From NCBI RefSeq assembly GCF_042453785.1, contig NC_091668.1:20805001-20869000 (forward strand): 64,000 bases of DNA, read 5' to 3'. The position numbers and the translations under genes are program-made. Positions within the stretch are counted from its first letter, which is position 1, and each line of letters opens with the position of its first letter. Shown here in pieces: positions 46,418-59,244 of the stretch. Below the pieces are notes generated by a model that was not told the DNA's origin, did no database searches, and was given only the letters and a program-made list of their open reading frames with translations. This DNA comes from Malus domestica (lineage: Eukaryota > Streptophyta > Magnoliopsida > Rosales > Rosaceae).

Positions 46418-47659
46418 AGGCGCAGACGGCGCATAGGGTGGAGTATCCTGGTACGAATTCGGCTCTGGCCCCTGTTTCTTGCTCTAATTTGCATTTTAGT
46501 TAAAGTAGATAGGCTAATTAATGGGTTGAAAGTTAATTGGAGAACAGATAATTGCTGGTATTTAGTTCAGTTTTGCAATTTAGCTAATGACTCTACCGTA
46601 AATGCTTTGTTCAATGATAAGTGTGGGTGGGCTGAAGGTATTCATGCAATTTACAATCCAAATTGCAGCTTCGTGTCTAACTGGGTTGTAGTTAGGATTT
46701 TTCCTCTAGCTAATTATCAATGGTGGGTCTTGGGGAGTGGAGCCCAGAGGCAAATCATTAGGGTTGTAACGAATTACAGGAGGTTGAAGAGCTCCCATGT
46801 GTTTCTTACTACCAGTTTAAAACTGGGATTTTGGGCACGCAACGATTTGGGTGCCAATGAAGAATTCGGGTTGGCTGTGATTCAATTAAATGGTGCCTCA
46901 CAAAGCCGTGGTTACGGATTTCTAGATCTTAATTGCTCAATCCCTTGCAAATATATGGGGTTTGTAGCTTATCTGATGTTCAATAAATTTGGGGAACATG
47001 AGATAGAAGCCTATGTGAGAGTTCATGTGATATGCGAGCTATCTGGGGAACAAGTAAAGATGCAGGGCGCTGAAGTAGTGAAGATCGTTGGGAGCGAAGA
47101 TGAAGGTTTGATGCAGGAACCTGACATTGTGAAAATAAGATTCAATTTTCATTGGATGCTTAAGGTAATGGTGGGGATTCTGGTACATGACCAGGGGGTA
47201 AGCTCTGTGAATTGTAGCTCATCTGGGATTATATATTCTATCTGTAATCTTTTTATCTTTAGACAAAACGAGGGTAGATGGATAGTTATCTCTAGTATTA
47301 ATTATATTGACTCTATGTTTGGTGATGATGAGTTCTTTATCATGCCATGTGACAATAATCTTGTTTGTGATTATAAAAGTGTTAATTTTGATTTCGTTGA
47401 TGTTATGAATGATCTTGCTTTATACCTGGTTGTAGATATGTCAAATGTGAATAGTGAGGAGGCTGAAACTAGGGAGAACACTAGAAACTTGGTTTCTGCT
47501 TTTCATAAAGCAGAGGTTGGCTTTGTGAGTGCAAGGCCCAAAACAAGAATGATGAGTCCAAAGAAAAGAGTTTGTGAGGAGGATACTGTTAAAGCTGGGC
47601 TTAGTGGTGGTGACCCTCGTGCCACTGTTAGGATGCTGAGTCCGAGAAAGAGAATATGA
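46412..47659 (+). CDS. LINE ORF1-like protein, 415 aa, no recognised domain
   Basis: An uninterrupted 415-codon frame just upstream of the LINE endonuclease region. Its place and length suit ORF1 of a plant L1 element, which coats the RNA. I do not see the usual DUF4283 signature or a CCHC zinc knuckle clearly; it is rich in Val, Trp, Cys and Asn, and ends in two basic motifs (SPKKRV, SPRKRI) that look like nuclear localisation signals with SP sites. The first codon and TGG lie within the end of the neighbouring MITE, so the annotated start is probably not the element's own; the first Met further in is Met238, or the original start may be lost. The frame is open although the downstream ORF2 is full of stops, which is odd for a dead element. 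Confidence 0.5.
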   Translation: MWRRRRRIGWSILVRIRLWPLFLALICILVKVDRLINGLKVNWRTDNCWYLVQFCNLANDSTVNALFNDKCGWAEGIHAIYNPNCSFVSNWVVVRIFPLANYQWWVLGSGAQRQIIRVVTNYRRLKSSHVFLTTSLKLGFWARNDLGANEEFGLAVIQLNGASQSRGYGFLDLNCSIPCKYMGFVAYLMFNKFGEHEIEAYVRVHVICELSGEQVKMQGAEVVKIVGSEDEGLMQEPDIVKIRFNFHWMLKVMVGILVHDQGVSSVNCSSSGIIYSICNLFIFRQNEGRWIVISSINYIDSMFGDDEFFIMPCDNNLVCDYKSVNFDFVDVMNDLALYLVVDMSNVNSEEAETRENTRNLVSAFHKAEVGFVSARPKTRMMSPKKRVCEEDTVKAGLSGGDPRATVRMLSPRKRI

Positions 47660-48610
47660 GAGGAAATTGCAATTAAGGAAGAGTTTAGTTATCTTGAAGA
47701 ATTAGATTGATGAAGTGTCTTGCGTGGAATTGTAGGGGTATTAGGAGGAAGGAATTTCCTAGTAATTTTAATTTTATATTTAGTTTAGCGAAATTGGACC
47801 TTTTTTATGGAGATTAAGGTGGTTGTTCATAAGGTCCCCAGGAACTTTTATTCCAAGTATTTCGACAATATTTTTCGCTGTGATCCAATTGGCCGATTTG
47901 GGGGCTTCTGTTTATGTTGGAATAGTACTAAGGTTTTTGTTAGTATAATTTCTTCCTCTCCGAGATATATCCATTGTTCTGTAAAGGACTTAGTTACTAA
48001 TTTAGAGCAATTAGTTACTTTCATTTATGCCTTTCCCCAAAAACATTTACAGTGTGACCTGTGGGAGGAGGTCCTCAAGTTAGATCCAATTCATAGTCCT
48101 TGATGCTTAGTTGGAGATTTTAACAATATTGTTGAGCTTTCAAAGAAGGTTTGAGGTAATCAAACCCATACCATAGACGTGAACAATTTTATCAATTTTC
48201 TTAATCATGGCAACCTTTTGTCTTTAAATGCGTCTGGAGTTCCTTTTACTTGAACATATACGAATCATACAGTTGTTTTCAAGAGATTGGATAGGGTGGT
48301 GGCTGACCCTTTATGGTTAAATATGTTACCTAATTATCATTTGCATAACCATCCTATTTTTGGTTCTGATCATAGTCCTATTTTATTATCTCTAAATTCT
48401 AGTGAGGAGAAGAATAACTCCTTCTCGTTTAAATTTGAGGCTATGTGGCTTAATCATCCTTATTTTAAAACGTTTGTGCAAAATTCTTGGCATTGTGACC
48501 CTCCTATTAATCCTAAAGATAAATTCAGAGTGTGAGCTGGTAAGTTTAAATTTCTAGTTTGTAAATGAAACAAGGACACTTTTGGCAATTTAAAGGAGAA
48601 AAAGAAAGAA

Positions 48611-50358
48611 TTGTTAAATGAAATTGATGAGCTTCAAAAGCAAATTATGAGTAACAACTCTGTTGATTTGATGATGGAAAAATCTCTTCGAGATGAATTG
48701 AATCATGTATCACTTTGTGAAGAAATTATGTGGGCCCAGAGAGCTAAAACTAATTGGCTGCAACTTGGGGATAAGAATACTAAATTCTTCCAAACTGTAG
48801 CTACTATTCGTAAACAAAGGAATGAAATTACTAAAGTCAAAGATGAGAATGGTTTTTGGTGGTCTGTTGGTCAGGGCCTTGAACAAGTTTTTGTGCACAA
48901 TTTTAAAAAGTGCTTTTCCCGTGACAGTCTTCCCTCGTGGGCTGACCTAAGTAGTTTAACGGATATCATTCAACCTTGTGTTTGTAATCATCATAATGAA
49001 AGTTTGTTGTCGGTTGTTATAGATGAGGAAATTTGGGATACTGTGTGTAGTCTTGGAGCTCTTAAAGCCCCGGGTCCTGATGGTTTAAGTGCGGCCTTTT
49101 TTCATGGTTATTGGGACCAAATTAAGGACTCTGTTTCTTGTTTGGTCAAAGATTTTTTCGAAAATGGTTCCAGCTTAAGACTTATAAATCATACTAACAT
49201 CGCTTTAGTTCCTAAAATAGATAATGTGGAAACTGTTTGTAACTATAGGCCTATTAGTTTGTGTAATGCTAGTTATAAAATTATCACAAAGATCATCATT
49301 AAGAGACTAAAACCTCTTTTAGATCTTTGCATCTTTCAAAATCAAGGTGCTTTTGCTCCAGGTAGAGCCATTCAGGATAATATTCTTAATGCTCACGAAA
49401 TGTTTGCTGGTCTCAATAGGATGAAAGGAAGAACTGGAGCTATAAGTGTCAAGCTGGATTTGGAAAAGGCATATGATTACTTAAACTGGGATTACATTCA
49501 GTATGTTCTTCTTAGATTTGGTTTTGATAATCGTTGGGTTGAATTAGTTTGGAATGTATTACTTCTCCTTCCTTCTATGTGCTTATAAATGTGCGACCTC
49601 ATGGTTATTTTTATCCAAAGCGGGGAATTAGACAAGGGGACCCTTTGTCCCCTTATATTTTCATCATTTGTATGGAACTGTTAATTAGACACCTCAATAG
49701 CCTAACAAATAATCCGAAGTCTCATATTGGTATTTTGTCCTCACCTAGAGGATTTAAAATCTCAAATCTAGTGTTTGTTGATGACTGTCTCCTGTTTGCT
49801 AAGGCCACGGCGAGGAGTGCGAGGAATATTCTTCAAATCCTTGATATGTTTTCTAAAGCGGCGGGCCAACAAATAAACTTTCATAAGTCATCCTTGTATT
49901 TTTCCAAGAATACCACTTCTCCAACTAGAATTGATATTGTTAATATTTTACATATTCAACATAAAACTACCATTGGTAAGTATCTAGGAATTCATAATAT
50001 TGTTTTATGGAAAGACCAAGTTAATGGTAATGAGTTGCTTAAAAGTGTTAAGCAAAAATTAGCTGGTTGGAAAGCAAACACTCTTTCAAGAGCGGAAAGG
50101 CTTACTTTAATTAATTCTAATCTAACGGGTATGCCTAATCATGTTATGTCTTACTTTAAGTGTCCTGACAAGATTGTCAATAAGCTTAATAAAGAGTGTA
50201 TGGATTTTTTCTGGGGTAAGGACAAGAAAATCTTTCTAGTGGCTTGGGATTTGGTCTGTGCTCTTAAGAAAATGGGAGGTTTGGGAGTTAGAAGACTTGA
50301 TCATTTTAATAATGCTTGTCTCGCTAAGTTGGGTTGGAAAGTTATTGGAAGGTTATGA
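48611..50358 (+). pseudogene. LINE reverse transcriptase, frameshifted
   Basis: Two overlapping frames, 48611-49588 and 49549-50358, together cover the RT fingers, palm and thumb. Motifs in order: APGPDG, IALVPK, NYRPISL, GAFAPGR, DLEKAYD, RQGDPLSPY, FVDDCLLFA and KYLGI. A frameshift near 49550 separates the palm from RQGDPLSPY. The second Ala of the common FADD box is Val here. The fragment is non-functional as it stands. Confidence 0.88.
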
Positions 50359-51289
50359 CTGAGGAGGATAACTGGTGGGTGAAGTTAGTAAAAACCTTAG
50401 AAAGGAAAATTTTCTAGATAATAAAATTAGACAAAATCATTCTTGTGCTTGGAAAGGTATCTTGAAAAGTAGGGATGTTATTCTTAACGGTATGAGATGG
50501 AGATTGGGTAATGGTATAGACATTTTGTTCTAGTCCTACAATTGGGTTTTTCCTTACCCATTGTTCCATCTCTTACCCAATATTGACAACCAAAACATTA
50601 ATTGGGACTTGAAAGTTAATGAATTTATAGATAATTATTGTTGGGATAGGAGAAAGCTTTCGCAAGTGGTTAGTAATGAAATTGTGAGGAAAATTTGCAA
50701 TATTACAATTCCCTTGCAAGATTCCAAAGATGTGCTAGTTTGGGGTCCAAATACAAATGGTAAGTTCTCTGTTAAATCAGCTACTTGGATCCATAAAGGG
50801 ACATTGACTCAATCTACAAAGCATAAGTTCATTAATAAGATGTGGAAACTTAATATTCCTCCTAAAGTTAAGATGTTTGCGTGGTTGTTCATTCATGATA
50901 GACTTCAAACTAGAAAAAAATTAAGTCATATTGTAATTAATAGTGATAAGATGTGTCCTTTTTGTAATTCCGTAGACGAGGACCAAATGCATTTATTTTT
51001 TAATTGTGGTGTCACTAAATTGATTTGGGACCTTTGTTCAATTAAGCCGGGCAATTTCACTAATGCTAACTTCGACAGCTAAATTCTTTAAAGCATGTTG
51101 ATAAGGAATTTCCTAGTGATTTGAGCTTGTGTTTAGTCCTTTGTTGGCAAATTTGGAATGACAATAATAATATGGTGTTCAGAAATGTTTTACCCTTCCT
51201 GGCAAGATCAAAGTTATTGGCTATATCTATGGGTGAATATATCTTAAAGCCAATGGTAAAGGTTTGAGAAGAAATACTGATGATACTTC

Positions 51290-51700
51290 CACAATTGTTA
51301 AATGGCATTTGCCAGATAAGAGTTTTGTTAAGTTAAATTTTGATGGTTTTGTGGCTGGGGACAAGGCAGCGGCGAGATTTGTCTTAAGGAATCATAATGG
51401 GTAGATTATTGGAGGTGGAGTTTTAAATCTGGATGGTGCCACTATTTCTGAAATGGAGGCTAGGGCTCTCAGAGAGGCCTTTCTTTTTGCTCAAGGGAAA
51501 GACTATAAAAAGATTATGGTTGAAGGTGACTCTAAGTTAGTCATTTAGTCAGTGTTGGATCAGGGTGTGGCGCCACGTAATCTGGTTCCTATTATTGAAG
51601 ATATCAAGTGAACAGCGACCAATTTTGATTGCATTGACTAGAAGCATATTTATAGAGAGGCTAACTTTGTGGCGGATGCCTTTCGCTCGCCATGGCCTTC
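51290..51700 (+). pseudogene. LINE RNase H domain remnant
   Basis: Plus-strand conceptual translation gives VKLNFDGFVAGDKAAARFVLRN, then GGGVLNLDGATISEMEARAL and MVEGDSKLVI, the D-E-D acidic pattern of the plant L1 RNase H. In-frame stops occur at NHNG-stop-II and LVI-stop-SV. The domain closes ORF2. Confidence 0.75.
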
Positions 51701-51828
51701 TTATTATTGATTGTCATATCTGGGATCATTGTATTCCTTCATTTGCTCTTCAGTTTGATTTTGTAGGGAACAGTTGTACTCGTGAGTTTTTCCTTTAATA
51801 TATTTTTATTGTTTCAAAAAAAATTTGG

Positions 51829-53005
51829 CATGAATGATGTCATCAGTTACATTTGAAAGGACAGGTGGAGAATGCTAGATGGTTGGTGAATGGTGACATC
51901 TTTGACCAATGAGGATAAAGAAGGTATGTACGCTTAGAAAGACCAAGGTCAGCTTTGTCATTTGAAGAACGAGATAGAATCAGACAGAGCCGTCCAACAA
52001 GGCTTTTTTTTTCTTGTTTTTTTTTTGTTGAGGTAAACGATATTATCTACACTAAGAAAAAGAAGTGGACTTAACTTCATAATAAAGTAGTCCAATAAGC
52101 TTATTAAGTTGTTAGTACTTTCTGACTAAACCTGCGAGAAGCTTGAATTTCCAAAAGATGAGATTCTCTTCCTTCCCTTGTTCCCTCCCGAAAAGGAGGA
52201 GTAAAAAAGGGGAGAGAATCCTTGTCCATTTCCAAATTCCACCACTAGACTAAACATGAATTATGTTCTCAAATATGTTCCTTTACGAGTGACCCCACAA
52301 GGAGTTACAAAGAAAGTCAACTTCTACATCCAAAACTGGTCAAGTCAGTGTACTGGCACTAACACAACTTTTGGCGAGCCTAGTCATCATCAAAGAATTA
52401 GAGCCAACACAACTTTTCGAGAGTCCAGTCATTCAACATCCTTAAGCTAGAGCTAGCGTAATTTTTTGAAAACCTAACTTAATGAGGCAAACCTTAGTAA
52501 ATTAGGCCCATGACATGGCGAAGAAATAGTAAGCTCTGATGCCATGATAAACTTTAAAAGCCTAGTATAGTCCACCATCAATATCACCGATATTATTTCA
52601 ACTTAACAATTTTATAGATTTTTTTTCTTTTAAATATTTTGTAGTGAAAGATATAGGGAGAAATATATTCGTTTTAAAATTACAATTGCATGCTACAAAG
52701 TACAGAAATGACAATTAATGGTTTTGCTAATCTAGCACATATTTAAATTTATTCTGTTTTAAACACTAATCAAACTCCAATAAAAATATTTTTTTACTAC
52801 ATTTTTCATACCATATTTTTACTGCCTCTTTAATAGATATGAAATCTACATGTATTCGGGAGCCCTGCCTCTATTAGAGAGAGAATACAAATGTCTTGTG
52901 AAAATGTGGTAAGTATAGCATTACTCAACTCCAATATGAAGAAAAAATTTATATCTAAAATATCTCCAAAATAGAGCCTAAAATGAATATTATAAGGGCA
53001 GTGCG
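51829..53005. other. Intergenic sequence with weak fold-back repeats
   Basis: No supported gene. A weak inverted pair (TACTACATTTTTCATACC near 52796 and CTTACCACATTTTCAC, reverse complemented near 52905, plus GCCTCT..TAATAGA words) suggests an old MITE at about 52780-52930. Other open frames lack domains. Confidence 0.4.
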
Positions 53006-53161
53006 GTGTTGTATTATTGTAAGTTCTTTGTACCAAACATCTTTTGAAAGTTAAATTAGTGAAGGCATTTTTACTTACAAGGGGCGTTGTATTATTGTAA
53101 GTTTTGTGTTTCGAACATTTTTTGAGAGTAAAATTAGTGAGGACATTTTTACTTACAAGGA
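53006..53161. repeat. Two-copy tandem repeat, 78-bp unit
   Basis: The units start GTTGTATTATTGTAAGTT and end TTTTTACTTACAAGG; copy 2 differs at about ten positions. A minus-strand frame of 120 residues spans it and is repeat-derived. Confidence 0.8.
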
Positions 53162-53465
53162 ACAAATTTATAAAAAAAAAAATGTGTTTCACTCTCGTTT
53201 ATGTCATATCATGCATTTACTAACAACTATGCAACAGAGTAGCTCATATTCTTGCCAGGCTTGAGGAGGGACATGTTTAGTTGAATTTCTTCTCTCTTGT
53301 TTGATTATTTATATGTAGATTTAGAGCTTTAGACCAATATTCATGCATTACACATGACAATATTTCAAAATTCATCCCGTACGTCTTTTTTAAAAACCAA
53401 TATTCACGTACGTACTTTTTAACATATTATTTTTCCACAAAAAAAATGTTGGAAAATAAAAAGGA

Positions 53466-53719
53466 TATTGTAGGCCTAATTTACTAAACTAGAATAAGGA
53501 TAGGGAGAGAGGAGGCCCACGGCACAGAGAGAGATGTGTATTTGTGAGGTGTGTTATATCACCTCATTGCGCCTTTATTTATAGTAGTAGGAAAAGTAAA
53601 TTCTTTACCCTAATATGTTACAACTCTAATAGGATAATATCTAACCCTAGAGAATCTTCTAAAGATATCTCATACTTTAAGATTTACACAATCATATTCC
53701 TAATCTAATAGGATTGACA
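53466..53719 (-). mobile_element. Small solo LTR in the left LTR of the TRIM-like element
   Basis: 254 bp flanked by AAGGA on both sides (53461-53465 and 53720-53724). Absent from the intact right LTR at the same place (63360-63370). On the minus strand it begins TGTCAATCCTATTAG and contains CTACTATAAATAAAGGCG, a TATA-bearing LTR promoter. Probably Copia. Confidence 0.8.
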
Positions 53720-54000
53720 AAGGAAAGTATTTTAGAATTTGATTTAATTAGTGATTTTATATGAGGGAAACCTTTAAGGGAAGGGATCCCTATTTTTCAA
53801 TTTTTTTTTTTATAAAAATGGGGATTACTTGTGGAGTCCACACCACATCAAACTTTAATGATCCGAACCGTCTATTTTTCAAGTTGCACCTCATAGATCA
53901 TCCTTACAAAGTATTAGCCAAATTGGAAATGTTTAAGATTATCTAATCGAGCTAAAAAAAATTAACGAATACTTTGTTATATAAGAAATAATGAAAATTT

Positions 54001-57000
54001 TGTTTTAAACATTCCTAGTTTAAGTGTGATTGTGTAAATCCTAGATTAGATTTTAGGGAACTTTAACGAAAAGCACCCGATATTGTTCACTTTAACGAAA
54101 AACCACATTTTTACACTAAAAAGTCAATCATTGTACTATTCACTTTACCCTTTATTTTCTCCTTATTAAAACTCAAAGTTTTCAAGCCATTTTCATTAGT
54201 TTTCCTTAGATTTTATTCTAGTTATCCTTTCCTATTGTATCTTGTATTCCTTGGGGATGAAGGAATATATTCTCTCCTTTTATTACTATAAATAAAGGCA
54301 TAATGTAGGAGGGATAACAACACACATTCCCCTGCAATTCTACAAACACATCTCTCTTTTCTCTCTTCTCCTTGCCGCCGGCCACCCTAAATATTGTTAG
54401 ATAAAATAGACCACAACATGTTATCAGCACGCTCCTACCGCTGCGCTTAGGAATCTGACGTTGAAGAATTTTTCTGCATCAAACCAGTTCATCCATATCA
54501 TCACGCAATCAAGTTCTTTCAAAACAATGGCTTTTAACTCGATATTTTTGCATCCCTGATAGCATGAACATTCACCATGATGCATGACCCAACTTTACAT
54601 TTTACGTATTTTAGATTCTACATAAATTGTGTATGCCTCATAACAATAATTGTTGAAATTATGCAAATTTGATATTTGCTATGAATTACATTAAATATAT
54701 TTGTACATGCATTGAAATTATTGAATTGCATATGCATCAATAAACTTATATTTGCATTGAATTGAAAAAAAAAACGAAAAAAAAGGAATTTGGGAACTCT
54801 AGGGTTCTTTCGAACCTATGCCATCACCCATCACTATCGATAAGCATCCAAAGCCGAGAGCCTACAGCTCTCCTCCTCCCTAGAAAACCCACAGAGCCAG
54901 AAGCTCCAAGTCCCACAAAACCCGACACCTTTCATGGTGTCATCGACCATGGCATGGCCTGCAACCATTGCCTTGAACCTTTGGCTCATGTCGCCGACGA
55001 CTAAAAGTCGTCCCACACCGGAAATTGGACTGAGATTCGATTGAATCTCATCGGTTTTTTTTTTAAAACCCAATTCGAAATTCTAGGGTTTTCATAACGA
55101 ATGTCGAGATATTTTCAAATCTCCGTTTATTTTGAGGTTTTTGGCGACCCACAGACTTGTACTGAGCATCCTTGTTCCAACGTCGACCGCCTAACGCGAT
55201 GTCGTCGACCAAAACCCGGCTTTCTTCCCCGATGAACACAACCAACTACGGTTGGGATATTTTTAGACTCCACCCGAGCCGTTTTTGGGCTCTGAGTCTC
55301 GGCATGCATCGCACAACGCCCATTGGGCTTGCTGTTGCGTTCTGCTCAGCCCAAACGGAAAAAAAAAACAAAAAAATCAATTTCGTTTTGGGCTCGCCTA
55401 CAGTGGCCCATATGTTTTCTTCTCCCCGGGCTTGCCTGCAGCAACCCACCCCCACTGCCCATATCTACCCGTGAGCCTACAGCTCACCCGTGACCCCTCT
55501 AGCCCAATTTTGGGCATAAGTCATACGACCCCATGTTATTAAGCCACCCCATGGGCTTATATTTTCTTTTGGGCCCCAAGGTTCGATTATTTAATATTTT
55601 TAAATAATTTGGGTTTTATATTTTTCACCCACACTTTAATTTGGCCCGAAGTCCAAATAAATAAATTCAATTATAATTATAAACTTTAAATTATTTCTTT
55701 GCATATTTGTTTGCATATATATTTGTGTTTGCCTGTAGGAATATATGAACCAGAAGTTCATAATTATTTTGAAACCTGAAGTTTTTTATAAACATGCCTT
55801 GTTTGAAAACCTGAACTTTTTCATTTAAACACATCACCCACGAAAGCCCGAAGTTTTTCATGCAAAATTAAACCAAATCATGTCTATTAAAACCTGTATG
55901 TTCTACTCCTACGTGAATGGATTTATTTTTCTCCATTACACTAACCACATCTTGTCCATCTATTTTGTGATAGGAACATGTCGAATTTGAACAAGACTTC
56001 GCCGCTTTAGAGGTCTCTGGAAGGAACTACCTCAAGTGGGTCCAAGATGTGAAGCTCCACCTCATTGCAAAGAACTTGCGTCCTGCCATTGAAGAAGCAA
56101 TGGACGAGCCTATTGGTGAAGTTGAAAAGGCCACTGCTATGATCTTCATCCGAAGACATATTCATGACGCTCTGCAAACTGAATATATTGCGGATGAGGA
56201 TCCACGTGCATTATGGGTCACTTTGGCTGATCATTTTGATCACCAAAAGGATATATTCTTGCTTAAAGCAAGACACGACTGGCAGCATTTGCGCTTCCAA
56301 GACTTTGAGTCTGTGGATGCATATAATTCTGAAGTTTGTCGAATCTGATCACTTCTTAAGTTTTGCAATGAAACTTTGAATGAAGAGGATCTCCTAGAAA
56401 AGACCTATTCGACATTCTCTACTTCTGATAATGTTTTGCAGCAATAATATAGAGCTCAGAAGTTCACCAAGTTCTCAGATTTGATCACTGTTTTACTTCT
56501 CGCTGAAAAGCAGAACCAGCTGTTAATGAAGAATCATCAAGCTCGACCTACTAGGGCGAGTGATATGCTTGAAGCACATTATAGCAATCATCAACGCCCA
56601 CAACGCCAAAGGGGGCGTGGTAGGGGCTGCCAAAGTCTTCCCACCAAGGTCAACAGAGTCAAGTCCTGTCCAAGGGAGGAAACAAAGCCCAAAAGTGCCC
56701 AAACCTCGCTCCTAAGGCCCCGAACTTCAAGAATATGGGCAAAGCACCTGAAACCATAGATGCGAACATGTGCTATTGTTGTGGTTTAAAGAACCATTGG
56801 TCCCGTGTTTGCCGAGCTCCCAAGAAGGTTGTAGATGAATATCACTCTCGTCGTAAGAAGTTTGAATCAAACTTCATGCAAGTGGACGAATAGGAGACTA
56901 CAAAGATGGAGTTTTCTAATTTTCAGGCAGATACCACCCCTATGGAAGATTAGAATCTTAGACATAGACTTATTTTTAGTTGAACTAAGACAATTGAGGC

Positions 57001-58346
57001 CGAATTGCACCTAGTGGCCGAACCCCTCCCTTGTTTTTTGTTGATTTTTGAACAATTTTCCTTTATGTTTGGATTATGAGTTGGTGATTTGTTATGGATA
57101 TTTAGTTTTCAATCCTTGAATAAATGAAATTATTTTTAATTGATAATTGTTTTTATAAACATTTATGCAAGTGACCGATTCAAATTAATTTTTCATTCTA
57201 GGTATGACTAGTGGGAAAGTTATTTTGAATGGATATTTAGTCTTTACCATTAGAGGCACCGCAATATCTTGGAGGTCAACTAAACAGACCTTAGTTGCCA
57301 TATCATCTAAACATGCTGAAATTCTCACCTTAAATGAAGTAACTCGGGAATGCTTTTGGTTGAAAGCAGTAGTGGGCCATATTCGAAGCTCTTGTGATCT
57401 TCATCCCACTATTGATGTCCCGATGACAATCTTTGAAGACAACGCATCTTGCATCGAACAGCTCAAGAAGGGTTACACCAAAAGAGACAACACCAAGCAC
57501 ATTGCGCCCAAGTTCTTCTTTACCCATCAACAACAAGAGCATCAGAAGATTGAAGACACGTAAATCCGTTCACAAGACAATCTAGCTTACCTATTCACCA
57601 AATCACTGCCGAAGATGACGTTTCAGAAACTTGTTCATGGAATTGGTATGCGTAAACTTTCTGAGTTGTAACCTTGCTATTTCTCTTTGGAATGATGACA
57701 ACCTCAGGGGGAGTATCCTGTAGATACTTGCTTGATCTTAATGTACTCTTTTTCCCTACGATTAGGAGCATTTTTTCCACTGGGTTTTTGCTACCTAACT
57801 AGGTTTTAACGAGGCACCCACCTTGGGATGGTCATATCCCAGATGGCGTCCCGTTGATGTTTCTTTGACTTTTGCATTTCTCACGCATTTTTCCTTAGAC
57901 TATGGATTTTGTCCCTCCTTGGGTTTTTGCCATAGCCTTAGGGCTTTTTAGGGAGACTTACTACTTATGCAAGTTCCTACCTTATTGAGAATAAGCATTA
58001 TTCCTTGGAAATAGTGTCAATGAGTCGACTTCCTCAACTTCTGCATGATATTAAATCTACCTTGAGTATTTACACACTCAAAGGGGAGTGCTGTAAACAT
58101 TCCTGGTTTAAGTGTGATTGTGTAAATCCTAAATTAGATTTGATTCTAGTTATCTTTTCCTATTGTATCTCGTATTCCTTGGGGATGAAGGAATATCTTC
58201 TCTCCTTTTATTACTATAAATAAAGGCACAACGTAGGAAAATTAACAACACACATTCCCCTACAATTCTACAAACACATCTCTCTTTTCTCTCTTCTCCT
58301 TGCCACAGGCCATCCTAAATATTGTTAGATAAAATAGACCACAACA
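54001..58346 (+). mobile_element. Internally deleted Copia retrotransposon
   Basis: The LTRs are at 54001-54418 (contains a 151-bp MITE) and 58092-58346. Both end AGACCACAACA and have the promoter word ACTATAAATAAAGGCA. TGTTATCAGCACG follows the left LTR (primer-binding region) and AAAGGGGAGTGC (purine tract) precedes the right LTR. ATTT flanks both sides. Parts: gag of the UBN2 type (about 56000-56760), a CCHC knuckle (about 56770-56820) and a Copia RNase H (57204-57560). Integrase and most of the reverse transcriptase are missing, so it is broken, with a large internal loss and several further breaks. The LTRs look about 94 percent alike, suggesting an age of a few million years. Confidence 0.9.
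54055..54205. mobile_element. Mutator-type MITE (copy 2) in the Copia 5' LTR
   Basis: 151 bp from AGGGAACTTTAACG to TTAGTTTTCC with the 9-bp duplication TTAGATTTT on both sides (54046-54054 and 54206-54214). The 3' LTR at about 58130-58145 shows the empty site. It is the same family as 20661-20814. It must be younger than the Copia insertion. Confidence 0.92.
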
Positions 58347-59119
58347 ATTTTATCTTGATAATTAAATAGGAAAATAGTTTCCGATTGAATTGAATTTTTG
58401 TAAGGATGATCTATGAAACGAGACTTACAAAATAGACGGTTCGGATTGTTGAAATTCAATGTAGAGTGGGCCCCACACCTAATCACCATTTTTTTAATGG
58501 GGATCCCTTTGCATGAAGGGCCTGTTTATTTGAGTTAACTAGGGTTTGGATATGATTTGATATGGTCTAGGTTTCCTTGTCTTGTTGACAAATGATTGTT
58601 TAGATTTATTTCCTTGTATTGCTCCTATGTAATCTTATAAATACCTTCTTATGGAGACGAATAAAGTATTGAGGTTGTTATTTGAGAACTATGAGATTGT
58701 AGAGAATTCTAAATTTACCCGAAACCCTTTATTTTCAACTTGTTATCATAGCAGAGTTTGATTCTTGGTTGAACTTTGTTATGAGCGCTTACCTGTGGGT
58801 GCACGAAACTAATTTTCTTCGTGCACCCATAGACCATGAATATGACGGGGAAGATTGTCTACAATTGTTAGAAGAAGATAAATTTCCACTGCCATGAAGA
58901 AGAGTAAAGACAAGAAAAGTGTGGTTTCAATGGTTTGGAGGAAAGACATTAGAAGAAAGAAAAAAAAAGTTTTGTCAAGGCAGGATACATTTCCTATCAT
59001 GAAGACTTTTGGGTTTCGTTTTATTTCTTTCTTTTTTTTTAATCTAGTTTGATTATGAGTTTGAGGAAGAAAAAAAAAAGGATGAAACAAAAATTGAAGA
59101 AAAAGAAAAAGTTTTGGTG

Positions 59120-59244
59120 ATTGGGGCTTTCGAAAAGAGGCATTAGTTTTGGTTGTGCTTTTGAAAAGATTAACGTTTATTCCAACTCGACTTTCGAAAA
59201 GAGACATTAATTAGTTCCATCATATCAAGAAATTTATTTATCGG
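59120..59244. repeat. TTTCGAAAAGA tandem array, left part
   Basis: Units of about 30 bp built on GCTTTCGAAAAGAGGCATTAG and CTTTTGAAAAGATTAACG. The array is cut by the solo LTR inserted at 59245 and continues at 63031. Confidence 0.75.

Larger units (their letters stand above)
46418..51828 (+). mobile_element. L1-type LINE, nearly full length, degraded
   Basis: Order on the plus strand: ORF1-like frame (46412-47659), AP-endonuclease (from ATG 47710, MKCLAWNCRGIRRK; later GDFNNI and GSDHSPILL), reverse transcriptase (48611-50358) with KAPGPDGLSAAFFHGYW, NYRPISLCNASYKI, KLDLEKAYD, GIRQGDPLSPYIF and a variant FVDD catalytic box, a zf-RVT region (50561-51060, MCPFCNSVDEDQMHLFFNC) and a C-terminal RNase H (51290-51700, VKLNFDGF, SEMEARALREA, VEGDSKLV). 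The element ends in an A-rich tail at 51819-51828. The endonuclease and RNase H parts carry several in-frame stops, and the RT is split between two overlapping frames near 49550. Target-site duplications were not found. Confidence 0.9.
53765..58524. mobile_element. Mutator-type MITE with long inverted arms, split by Copia
   Basis: Flanks TTTATATGA (53756-53764) and TTTATTTGA (58525-58533) form a 9-bp duplication with one mismatch; the intact right LTR shows the empty site. Arms of roughly 170-230 bp are inverted repeats sharing GGATCCC, ATCCGAACCGTCTATTTT and CATAGATCATCCTTACAAA. Without the nested Copia it is about 410 bp and non-coding. Confidence 0.85.

Noticed and set aside
46418-51828. 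Target-site duplication for the LINE
   Set aside because: Sequence after the A-rich tail (TTTGGCATGAATG) does not match sequence before the ORF1-like frame, so the exact 5' end stays open.
52830-53192. 120-residue minus-strand frame as a gene
   Set aside because: It covers a two-copy 78-bp tandem repeat and repeats the same peptide words, so it is repeat-derived.
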